IMG/VR virus record: IMGVR_UViG_3300035670_001108
Span: 1 to 26,354 of that record
DNA from: a virus
DNA length: 26,354 nt
Reading direction: 5' to 3' (one strand)
Below are positions 1 through 4,588 of the stretch, piece by piece. The notes under the pieces were generated by a model. The model saw only the letters and a list, made by a program, of their open reading frames with translations, ran no database searches and was not told the origin of the DNA. Every line of letters begins with the position of its first letter. The stretch's first letter is position 1. Both the position numbers and the translations under genes were made by a program.

Positions 1-1
1 T

Positions 2-70
2 GTTGATTTGCAGGACATCATTGGCTTCTACAAGGGGATTGAAACCAAGCTGCGTGAGAAAAACACATGA
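2..70 (+). CDS. C-terminal end of an unidentified protein (partial)
   Basis: An open frame enters from the left edge and ends at TGA (68-70). The visible 22 residues read VDLQDIIGFYKGIETKLREK followed by NT; this is a charged, probably helical tail. The TGA overlaps the ATG of the next gene as ATGA, the pattern used throughout this cluster, which supports it as the real end of a translated gene. The fragment is too short to identify a family. Confidence 0.55.
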   Translation, partial: VDLQDIIGFYKGIETKLREKNT

Positions 71-240
71 GCGATGGTTTTTTACATCTGTTAAGCACTT
101 TCATATTGCTTGCTGTTGCAGGCTTGACTTGGGTTGTATCCGCAACAACCATTGCAAATGAATGCGAAAAGATGGGGATGTTTTACGTTGGTGACAGAGT
201 GTTTGAATGCAAACGCATGGAGAAAAATCATCATGAATAA
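67..240 (+). CDS. Small single-pass membrane protein, unknown function
   Basis: This 57-residue protein starts at an ATG inside an ATGA overlap with the upstream gene and ends in HHE-TAA, where the stop overlaps the next start (ATGAATAA). Residues about 6-30 form one hydrophobic segment (LLSTFILLAVAGLTWVVSAT), followed by a short charged tail with two cysteines (C33 and C48). That fits a small inner-membrane protein with one transmembrane helix. No family is recognised. The overlaps on both sides and the lack of a competing frame are the main support; the Shine-Dalgarno sequence is weak, so translation probably depends on coupling. Confidence 0.6.
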   Translation: MSDGFLHLLSTFILLAVAGLTWVVSATTIANECEKMGMFYVGDRVFECKRMEKNHHE

Positions 241-243
241 GCA
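229..243 (+). repeat. 15-bp gene-junction repeat, copy 1
   Basis: CATCATGAATAAGCA occurs here and again at 551-565. In both places the upstream gene reads it as His-Glu-stop (GAATAA) and the downstream gene reads ATG AAT AAG (Met-Asn-Lys). The same stop/start junction is therefore used twice, about 320 bp apart. Confidence 0.85.
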
Positions 244-562
244 CACACCGGGGCCGTGGACATACAGCCGCAGCCAGCAATATGGAGACTGGCGCTTTTA
301 TGTCGCCCAAGCAGACGGAGCGCCGTACACCCCGCATTACTCGGATGTCGCCACGCTGATTGCAGAGACAGTTAGCGATGAGCGCCGATCTATCCAAGAA
401 GCCAACGCCCGCCTGATCGCCGCAGCGCCCGATCTGCTGGAGGCGTTGCAAAAGTTAATTTCAACCGGCCTTGATGAGCGCACCCATCATGAAATTATGA
501 GCGACCCAGCGCACTACGCCCGCGTCGCCATCGCCAACGCCACAGGAGAACATCATGAATAA
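233..562 (+). CDS. HTPGPW-type small phage protein (copy A)
   Basis: This 109-residue protein begins MNKHTPGPW and carries the block EANARLIAAAPDLLEAL in the middle (residues about 60-77). These two blocks define a very common family of small proteins in phages of Proteobacteria; no biochemical role is established. The start at 233 is chosen over an upstream in-frame ATG at 134 because HTPGPW is always N-terminal in this family, GGAG lies about 9 nt upstream, and the start overlaps the previous stop. A paralogue with the same two blocks lies on the minus strand at 2123-2383. The function is unknown; the family call is firm. Confidence 0.88.
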   Translation: MNKHTPGPWTYSRSQQYGDWRFYVAQADGAPYTPHYSDVATLIAETVSDERRSIQEANARLIAAAPDLLEALQKLISTGLDERTHHEIMSDPAHYARVAIANATGEHHE

Positions 563-565
563 GCA
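551..565 (+). repeat. 15-bp gene-junction repeat, copy 2
   Basis: This is the second copy of CATCATGAATAAGCA (first at 229-243). It covers the stop of the HTPGPW gene and the start of the next gene, with AGGAGAA just upstream as ribosome binding site. Confidence 0.85.
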
Positions 566-881
566 AGACATCATCCGCATGGCGCGGGAGGCAAACATCC
601 TTGAGCTAATGGGGTACGACAACCCTCACATGAAGCAATGGCAATCGGATGTTGTCCGGGAACTTGAACGTTTCGCCGCCCTTGTCGCCGCAGCAGCAGT
701 TGAGCAAGAGCGCAAAGAGTTCGCCGTTCATGCTATTGACATTGCACGTAAAGCCATTGAAGAGGAACGAGAGGCGTGTGCTAAGGTGTGTGAGGGCATT
801 GAGCGACTATCTGAAGGGAATGATGATCCGCCGCCCTACCGGTACTACGAAGCCATCCTATCAAGAGGAGAAATGAAATGA
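555..881 (+). CDS. Helical, charged phage accessory protein
   Basis: The 108-residue product begins MNKQDIIRMAREANI and is rich in Ala, Glu and Arg, with long predicted helices (residues about 30-85, including ELERFAALVAAAAVEQER and EEREACAKVCEG). Small proteins with this MAREAN... ELERFAALVAAA... REACAKVCE layout are common beside HTPGPW genes in Burkholderiales phages, but no function has been assigned. The ribosome binding site AGGAGAA lies 6-7 nt before the ATG. The gene overlaps the preceding one by 8 nt and the following one by 4 nt (ATGA), so it is translated as part of the same operon. Confidence 0.82.
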   Translation: MNKQDIIRMAREANILELMGYDNPHMKQWQSDVVRELERFAALVAAAAVEQERKEFAVHAIDIARKAIEEEREACAKVCEGIERLSEGNDDPPPYRYYEAILSRGEMK

Positions 882-1096
882 AGTGCTACGAGTGCCAGAC
901 ACGGGTGCACTGCCTTGAGGTACGCGAGCGCGACTCGGGCGGCTCACGTCGCCGATACGAGTGCAAAGTCTGCGGTCTACGGTTTACCACGCTGGAGACT
1001 GTGCAGGAAGTGATCCACGGGGGAGACCGCAGGTCCTCTCGCTTTGATTCTCAGCGAGCCACAGCAGTGGATTCCGCAAAAACTGTGTTGCAATAA
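878..1096 (+). CDS. NrdR-like zinc-ribbon protein, stand-alone
   Basis: This 72-residue protein has C3-x2-C6 and, at about residues 29-32, C-x2-C in YECKVCGLRFTTLE, with a basic stretch (GGSRRRYEC) between them. The pattern closely matches the N-terminal zinc ribbon of the ribonucleotide-reductase repressor NrdR. The ATP-cone domain that follows in cellular NrdR is absent; a short polar tail replaces it. In phages such stand-alone ribbons are usually annotated as NrdR-like regulators, but regulation of nrd genes has not been shown for this form. It is the last gene of the plus-strand cluster before the terminator and overlaps the preceding gene by ATGA. Zinc binding is likely; the DNA target is unknown. 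Confidence 0.8.
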   Translation: MKCYECQTRVHCLEVRERDSGGSRRRYECKVCGLRFTTLETVQEVIHGGDRRSSRFDSQRATAVDSAKTVLQ

Positions 1097-1136
1097 AACA
1101 ACAGTTCGTACCAAAATCACCGAACAGAAAATCAAA

Positions 1137-1173
1137 ACCCCCACGTCTCGCAAGAGGGTGGGGGTCTCTTTTT
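1137..1173. terminator. Bidirectional intrinsic terminator between convergent operons
   Basis: The 8-bp arms ACCCCCAC (1137-1144) and GTGGGGGT (1158-1165) are perfect complements. The loop contains CTC-GCAA-GAG, which can extend the stem and close with a GNRA-type tetraloop. On the plus strand the hairpin is followed by CTCTTTTT, ending the 1-1096 gene cluster. On the minus strand it is followed by TTTGATTTT, so it can also stop transcription leaving the regulator gene at 1265-1579. Confidence 0.9.
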
Positions 1174-1264
1174 GCCTGGCTCAAATTTTCGGATTTCGAA
1201 ATCGCCAGGAAATTTTGATAAAGGGTACAGGGTTTCCCCTATAGGGCCGTGGTGGCCCAAAAAC
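1174..1264. other. Short intergenic segment with palindromes
   Basis: No gene is visible in this 91-bp gap between the convergent operons. It contains a perfect 12-bp palindrome GATTTCGAAATC (1192-1203), two copies of AAATTTT, a 10-bp palindrome CCCTATAGGG (1237-1246) and a 5-bp-stem hairpin GGGCC-GTGGT-GGCCC (1244-1258). The hairpin has no T-tract in the minus direction. These could be protein-binding sites; no function can be assigned. Confidence 0.5.
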
Positions 1265-1579
1265 TCACTCAGCCCGGGCGGCAGGGCGCGGGCCTCGCGG
1301 GCGGCCAGCGCGTCGGCGGCTGGGCATCAGCGCAGCGTGCACCGCGGGGGCCAGGGCTTCAACCAGGCCCAGGACCTCCACCAGGCGGGCCACGGCGGCG
1401 GGGGGCGTGCGGGTGCCGTTCATCCACTTGCGCAGCGTCGGGTCGGGTGCGCCCAGGTATGCGGCCAGGCCGGGGACAGACAGGCCCAGGCGGGCCCGTA
1501 GCGATTCCAGGTCGGCGGGGCTAGGGGTAGGGCAGGGGGTGGTGGTTTCGTGGCCGTGGTGGCTGGTTTCGTTGGTCAT
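1265..1579 (-). CDS. XRE-type helix-turn-helix regulator
   Basis: This 104-residue protein has a helix-turn-helix domain at about residues 24-72: LRARLGLSVPGLAAYLGAPDPTLRKWMNGTRTPP, then AVARLVEVLG. LAAYLGAP-DPTLRKW is the expected helix-turn-recognition helix. The N-terminus is His/Thr/Pro-rich and the C-terminus is Arg/Pro-rich (SRRRAGRPRGPRP), possibly giving extra DNA affinity. A single-domain protein of this size fits a phage repressor, a Cro-like protein or an antitoxin-type regulator. It is the last gene of the minus operon but is separated from it by an intrinsic terminator (1601-1625), so its expression may depend on read-through or an unseen promoter. GGAG lies upstream of the ATG in a leader shared with other genes of this operon. 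Confidence 0.8.
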   Translation of the reverse strand: MTNETSHHGHETTTPCPTPSPADLESLRARLGLSVPGLAAYLGAPDPTLRKWMNGTRTPPAAVARLVEVLGLVEALAPAVHAALMPSRRRAGRPRGPRPAARAE

Positions 1580-1600
1580 GGTTTCAATCTCCAGGGGGTT

Positions 1601-1625
1601 AAAAAGCCCGGCGCGGTGGCCGGGC
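1601..1625 (-). terminator. Intrinsic terminator or attenuator upstream of the regulator gene
   Basis: Read on the minus strand, GCCCGGC (1625-1619) pairs with GCCGGGC (1612-1606) around a 6-nt loop and is followed at once by TTTTT (1605-1601). It lies between the stop of the 1645-1866 gene and the start of the regulator gene. The same 7-bp stem occurs at 3978-3995 in the leader of another gene, there without a T-tract. Confidence 0.75.
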
Positions 1626-1644
1626 GGGTTAAGGGTGGCCGGGG

Positions 1645-1866
1645 TCAGTCCCTGGCCACTATTGCAGCGATGCTCTCCAGGCGGTCCAGGCAGTCGTCAC
1701 CAGTCGGGGGTAGATCCGGGCTCACGTCGGCCAGGGCCTGGACCTCGCGCAGCTGGTCGGCCCGGGTGGCCAGGCGGCCAGATAGAAACCGGGTAAATGG
1801 GTTTTCCATGCTCTCAGCGGCGCGGATCAGCTCCCGGTCGGTCATGCTCGAATGATAGAAAGTCAT
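1645..1866 (-). CDS. Small conserved phage protein, unknown function
   Basis: The 73-residue product begins MTFYHSSMTDRELIRAAESMENPFTRFLSGRLA. The start at 1866 is favoured over the internal ATG seven codons later because a very strong GGAGGAGGTGA sequence precedes it and the ATG overlaps the upstream stop (ATGA). The sequence is helical and charged, without membrane segment or metal motif. The MTDRELIRAAE... core is of a type seen in small phage early proteins, without known role. It is the last coupled member of the operon before the terminator at 1601-1625. Confidence 0.78.
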   Translation of the reverse strand: MTFYHSSMTDRELIRAAESMENPFTRFLSGRLATRADQLREVQALADVSPDLPPTGDDCLDRLESIAAIVARD

Positions 1867-2126
1867 GGGTTCACCTCCTCCAGGCAGAGCGGGGTTACGG
1901 GGTCATAAAACGCAGCTTCGCGGGCCAGGGTGTCGGGGTCGTAGTCCCGGAAAATCAGCCCTTGTTGCTCGGCCTGGGGGTTCATGCCACGAAAGCGGCG
2001 GATGTATTCGCCCGTGGTCATGCCCGGGATAAATTTGGGATAGAACCGGGTCGGGGGCGTGCGCTTCTCGCGGCGCAGCGCGGCCATATAAGCGGCGATT
2101 TTCTTTTTTTGGTCGGGGGTGTTCAT
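1863..2126 (-). CDS. Small basic phage protein, unknown function
   Basis: This 87-residue protein (MNTPDQKKKIAAYMAALR...) has a basic N-terminal helix (KKKIAAYMAALRREKR) and a more acidic C-terminus with DYDPDTLAREAAFYDP. The middle contains YPKFIPGMTTGEYIRRF. No family is recognised with confidence. The N-terminus could bind nucleic acid, but this rests on charge alone. It overlaps its neighbours on both sides by ATGA, so it is co-translated with them. Confidence 0.75.
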   Translation of the reverse strand: MNTPDQKKKIAAYMAALRREKRTPPTRFYPKFIPGMTTGEYIRRFRGMNPQAEQQGLIFRDYDPDTLAREAAFYDPVTPLCLEEVNP

Positions 2127-2383
2127 GGTTTCAGGCTTTCAATGAGTTGCAGGGCGTTTTGTAAATCGGTGTCATCAGCGGCGGGGTGTGTGAGTCGCTG
2201 CAGCGCTTTTAACAGGTCGGGCGCGGCAGCAATTAGGCGAGCGTTAGATTGCATCTCGGGGTTTTTTTCGCCCAGCACATATGCGATTGCACTGTCGTCG
2301 TATGGGATTCGAATTGACCAACCGCAACTAATGATTCTTTGATGCGGGCCAATATTCCATGGGCCCGGTGTGTGTTGTGTCAT
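2123..2383 (-). CDS. HTPGPW-type small phage protein (copy B)
   Basis: This 86-residue protein begins MTQHTPGPW and contains SNARLIAAAPDLLKALQRL at about residues 46-64, so it belongs to the same family as the plus-strand gene at 233-562. The N-terminal and central blocks are shared; the linker between them and the C-terminus differ. Having one copy in each of two opposed operons suggests old duplication or separate acquisition. Function is unknown. The gene starts 4 nt after the stop of the Cys-rich gene and overlaps the next gene by ATGA. Confidence 0.85.
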   Translation of the reverse strand: MTQHTPGPWNIGPHQRIISCGWSIRIPYDDSAIAYVLGEKNPEMQSNARLIAAAPDLLKALQRLTHPAADDTDLQNALQLIESLKP

Positions 2384-2387
2384 GGTG

Positions 2388-3068
2388 TCAGGCTTTCACG
2401 ATAGGGATTACTCGGCGGGCTTTGGCATCGGTCACCCTGGCGCGGGTGCCATGGGCGCGGAATCCGATAATCACCCCGCGGTCGGGGCGCGCGCACAGTT
2501 GGCACGTAACGCAGCTCACGCCCTCGCGGGTTTGCGCGGGGCATACGATAACGGTGCGCCCGGCTGGGGTGTAGGTTTTCTCGGGTGTATCGCTGGGGAC
2601 AATGGCGCAGACTGGCCCGGCTTCGGTGTCGGCCAGGGCGTCGGCTTCGCCCACGTCATCGGCGCTCAGGTTAACGGTAAACCCCCAGGCGTTGGCGTGG
2701 TGGATCCACTCCAGGGCTTCGGGGGTTTTCTTGTGGGTGTAAGTAAACCCCCGGCGGCCAGCGTTGGCGGCCACTATTTGACCCAGGGCCGCGGGGTCCA
2801 GTTCTTCCCCCTGGCCGGGCAGGTCTCCGGCGATATTCATGCGCCATAGTTGGCCAGCAGGCAGAGCGGCAATGCTCGCGCAAAGCTCGCCCAGGGATCC
2901 CCCGCGGGCGGGGACCTTATCCCATGCCAAGCGGGTAAGAAAATCCTCGGCATAGCAATCGGCCCGGTAGTGCGGGCAGCTCGGGGGGCAGGTCTCGCGC
3001 TGGGAATAGGTCACGGGGATCGGCCCGGTTTTCCGGTTTGCGCTCGAATGGATAAAGTGGTATTTCAT
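2388..3068 (-). CDS. Cys-rich DUF7227/Gp88-like phage protein
   Basis: This 226-residue protein is the largest in the minus operon. Cysteines fall in two groups: C27-x3-C31-x6-C38 (TCPPSCPHYRADCYA) and C176-x9-C186-x2-C189-x2-C192 (VICPAQTREGVSCVTCQLC), with further C63 and C154. Other conserved-looking blocks are QLWRMNIAGDLPG (73-85), RRGFTYTHKK (105-114), GFTVNLSADD (129-138) and GVIIGFRAHG (198-207). I recognise this layout as the phage gene-88/DUF7227 type, widespread in phages and plasmids and uncharacterised. Two clusters of this kind suggest a bound metal or Fe-S centre; that is inference. A GAGGAAAA ribosome binding site precedes the ATG, which overlaps the upstream gene by 4 nt. Confidence 0.82.
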   Translation of the reverse strand: MKYHFIHSSANRKTGPIPVTYSQRETCPPSCPHYRADCYAEDFLTRLAWDKVPARGGSLGELCASIAALPAGQLWRMNIAGDLPGQGEELDPAALGQIVAANAGRRGFTYTHKKTPEALEWIHHANAWGFTVNLSADDVGEADALADTEAGPVCAIVPSDTPEKTYTPAGRTVIVCPAQTREGVSCVTCQLCARPDRGVIIGFRAHGTRARVTDAKARRVIPIVKA

Positions 3069-3325
3069 AGTTGGTTTTCCTCGTGGTTATCCCATGCAAT
3101 CGTCAATTCATCAGCGGCCCAGGTTTTGGCCCACTGGTCGGCGGCTGGGTCTCTTAATGTCTTGATGGCCCAGGCGATGGCGTCGCCCAGGGGCAGCGGC
3201 TCGCGGTAATTGTCAGCATCGGGGTGCGGGGTGGCCGGGTTTTGGGTAAACGGGCGGCGCGGCGCCTGGCCCACATGCACGATTGTGAAGTGCTCGCGCA
3301 TGAATTTAGCGTCAATGGGGTTCAT
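3065..3325 (-). CDS. Small phage protein, unknown function
   Basis: The 86-residue product begins MNPIDAKFMREHFTIVHVGQAPRRPF and ends DELTIAWDNHEENQL. The centre is Pro/Asp-rich (NPATPHPDADNYREPLPLG) and the C-terminal third looks helical (GDAIAWAIKTLRD...WAADELTIAW). No domain, membrane segment or metal motif is seen. It is embedded in the operon by ATGA overlaps on both sides, the main support that it is expressed. Confidence 0.75.
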   Translation of the reverse strand: MNPIDAKFMREHFTIVHVGQAPRRPFTQNPATPHPDADNYREPLPLGDAIAWAIKTLRDPAADQWAKTWAADELTIAWDNHEENQL

Positions 3326-3537
3326 AGTGCGCCCCGCTGCAGCAGGTTTGCCAGATCCTGGCCGCCATGCTTACCGATCCAACCGGTACCGATCCACCCC
3401 CACTGGGTCTTTTCAATAAGGATCCGGTTCTCGCCCCACTGAAGAGATAAGAACGTTACCCCGTCGGCGTTGGCTTTTTTAATCGCGGCCTTGATGGTCA
3501 CGATGCTGGGTTTGCGGGTGTAGTCAATCTCGCGCAT
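3322..3537 (-). CDS. Small phage protein, unknown function
   Basis: This 71-residue protein (MREIDYTRKPSIVTIKAAIKKANADG...) has a basic helical N-terminal half and a Trp-rich C-terminal part with SLQWGEN, TQWGWIGTGWIGKHGG and DLANLLQRG. The ATG at 3537 is chosen; a TTG two codons upstream (3543) would overlap the previous stop and is a possible alternative start. The run of G residues 8 nt upstream is a poor ribosome binding site, so coupling to the preceding gene is likely. No family is recognised. Confidence 0.7.
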   Translation of the reverse strand: MREIDYTRKPSIVTIKAAIKKANADGVTFLSLQWGENRILIEKTQWGWIGTGWIGKHGGQDLANLLQRGAL

Positions 3538-3539
3538 GA

Positions 3540-3845
3540 TCAAACCCCCCGGCGAGCGCTCACGCGCACGGTGGAAAAGGGTGTACCGGTTTCGGTGAAT
3601 TCCTCCACCAGGGCAGGCGTGGCGCCCAGGTGCTCGGCCAGTGCTCGCCAGTTGATGATCACGCGGCCAGGGCAGTGTGAAACGGCAGCGCGGTACTTGT
3701 CGCCTTCCACGGCTTCGGCGCCGGACAGGATCAGCGCTCCCTTGAAAATCTCGGCTTCGGTTTCCAGGTCGGCAATTTTGGCCTTGATCGCGCCCAGGCG
3801 GTCGGCAGCAAATCGAAGATCGATAGCGGGATTTGGGGTTTTCAT
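3540..3845 (-). CDS. Coiled-coil phage protein of a common early-gene family
   Basis: The 101-residue product has an N-terminal coiled coil (residues about 10-38: FAADRLGAIKAKIADLETEAEIFKGALI), then EAVEGDKYRAAVSHCPGRVIINWRALAEHL and FSTVRVSAR. Many phages encode proteins of this plan (an AxIAxLE helix, a G-D-x-Y-x-A-x-x-S strand, a W/Y-x-A-L-x-E helix) in their early or recombination region, without proven role. GGAGATGATGAC precedes the ATG, giving a good ribosome binding site within the leader element shared by several genes of this operon. Confidence 0.78.
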   Translation of the reverse strand: MKTPNPAIDLRFAADRLGAIKAKIADLETEAEIFKGALILSGAEAVEGDKYRAAVSHCPGRVIINWRALAEHLGATPALVEEFTETGTPFSTVRVSARRGV

Positions 3846-3862
3846 GTCATCATCTCCAGGGG

Positions 3863-3958
3863 TTAAAAAGTCAGAATGTCGAAATAGGCCAGCGCTAGGG
3901 GCAGCAGGATCAGGGCGGCCGCGGTGGCCTGGGTCAGTTCGATTAAAAAGCGTTTCAT
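3863..3958 (-). CDS. 31-residue membrane microprotein
   Basis: A short frame reads MKRFLIELTQATAAALILLP, then LALAYFDILTF. After a basic start, residues about 9-27 form one continuous hydrophobic stretch, fitting a single transmembrane helix. TGGAGATGAGACC before the ATG supplies a ribosome binding site, and the gene fits exactly between its operon neighbours, its TAA lying in the TTTTTAACCCC element that leads into the next gene. Function is unknown. The call rests on the ribosome binding site, position and hydrophobicity because the protein is so short. Confidence 0.6.
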   Translation of the reverse strand: MKRFLIELTQATAAALILLPLALAYFDILTF

Positions 3959-3977
3959 GGTCTCATCTCCAGGTGGT

Positions 3978-3995
3978 GCCCGGCTCTCGCCGGGC
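3978..3995 (-). promoter_or_regulatory. Leader hairpin with GAGA tetraloop
   Basis: Read on the minus strand, GCCCGGC pairs perfectly with GCCGGGC around the loop GAGA (a GNRA-type tetraloop). It lies between the stop of the 4004-4189 gene and the ribosome binding site (TGGAGAT) of the microprotein gene. There is no T-tract, so it is probably not a terminator. It could stabilise or mark an mRNA processing point. The same 7-bp stem is used at 1606-1625. Confidence 0.6.
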
Positions 3996-4003
3996 GGGGT
4001 TAA

Positions 4004-4189
4004 TCAAACGATAAAGTCGGGCAGGTGCACCAGGTCCAGGCTCACGGCTCGCTGCATTAGCTCGAATGAGGTAGCGCGGCTACGGGTGGCGCGGATCAGG
4101 GCAGACAGCGAGCGGGCGGCGGTGTCGCGCATGCCCAGGGTCATCAGGGTTTCGATTTTTTGCAGCTCGCGGGCTTCGCTTTTGGTCAT
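4004..4189 (-). CDS. First gene of the minus operon; small helical phage protein
   Basis: The 61-residue product is MTKSEARELQKIETLMTLGM, then RDTAARSLSALIRATRSRATSFELMQRAVSLDLVHLPDFIV. The start at 4189 is chosen over an upstream ATG at 4237 because AGGAG lies 8 nt before it and the extra 16 residues would run into the promoter-like sequence. The protein is basic and helical; similar KSEAR... AARxLSALIRA proteins occur in phage early operons with no assigned role. It is the promoter-proximal gene, so it would be the first made from the leftward promoter. Confidence 0.75.
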   Translation of the reverse strand: MTKSEARELQKIETLMTLGMRDTAARSLSALIRATRSRATSFELMQRAVSLDLVHLPDFIV

Positions 4190-4227
4190 GTCATCAGCTC
4201 CTAGGTTAACGGCTCGATTTTGTGGCC

Positions 4228-4240
4228 GTGGGTGCATTGT
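4228..4240 (+). repeat. 13-bp direct repeat (copies 4228-4240 and 4329-4341)
   Basis: GTGGGTGCATTGT occurs at 4228-4240 and 4329-4341, in each case followed by TCCAATGGGTC. The gap to the second motif is 14 nt in the first copy and 2 nt in the second; the first has an additional 12 nt containing part of the promoter. This looks like a duplicated operator-promoter unit. Confidence 0.85.
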
Positions 4241-4266
4241 AACATAACTCTAGTCCAATGGGTCAA
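4236..4266 (-). promoter_or_regulatory. Candidate sigma70-type promoter for the minus operon
   Basis: On the minus strand a -35 box TTGACC (4266-4261) and a -10 box TACAAT (4241-4236) are separated by 19 nt. The -10 is preceded by TGT, making an extended -10 (TGnTACAAT) that would tolerate the long spacer. The -35 lies within a copy of the repeated motif (CCAATGGGTCA on the plus strand, 4255-4265), so a protein bound there would affect this promoter directly. The predicted transcript starts just upstream of the 4004-4189 gene. Confidence 0.6.
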
Positions 4267-4308
4267 CAATTATTTACTAGGTGCTTTCCCTTATGGTTTC
4301 CCGGGTTC

Positions 4309-4328
4309 TGGGTGGCCATGGGTGGCCA
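4309..4328 (+). repeat. Tandem 10-bp repeat
   Basis: TGGGTGGCCA is repeated exactly, head to tail, at 4309-4318 and 4319-4328, and is followed by GTGGGTGC. GGTTCTGG words also recur just outside it (near 4303, 4358 and 4365). Confidence 0.8.
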
Positions 4329-4379
4329 GTGGGTGCATTGTGTCCAATGGGTCCAGGGTTCTGGGGTTCTGGATTTGTT

Positions 4380-4485
4380 GCAGTGACAAACTGTCTCAAA
4401 ACGTACATATGCAAAAAGATTTCTAGTGCTTTTAAAAAAGTCGTTTAGAAAATCGCTCGCCGGCGCGGAGACAGTTTGTCACTGC
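4380..4485. repeat. 18-bp perfect inverted repeat around an AT-rich core
   Basis: GCAGTGACAAACTGTCTC (4380-4397) and GAGACAGTTTGTCACTGC (4468-4485) are exact reverse complements, 70 bp apart. The spacer is AT-rich, with CAAAAAG, TTTTAAAAAAG and TTTAGAAAATC. The inner ten bases CAGTTTGTCA appear a third time at 4553-4562, next to a CCATTGGGTCA site. The layout fits two binding sites flanking a melting region or promoter; the long spacer makes a terminator unlikely. Confidence 0.85.
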
Positions 4486-4588
4486 TTCCGGCGTTTTCGC
4501 AGCTCCCGTGTTCCAGTGGGTCATCAATTACAGAAACCCCCGGCCATTGGGTCAGTTTGTCAATAGTCCAATGGGAAAGCCGGTCCGC

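Noticed and set aside
1225-1246. T7-type RNA polymerase promoter suggested by CCCTATAGGG
   Set aside because: Only the CTATAGGG end matches the T7 consensus; the upstream recognition bases do not, the site is not repeated before virion genes, and no phage RNA polymerase is visible.
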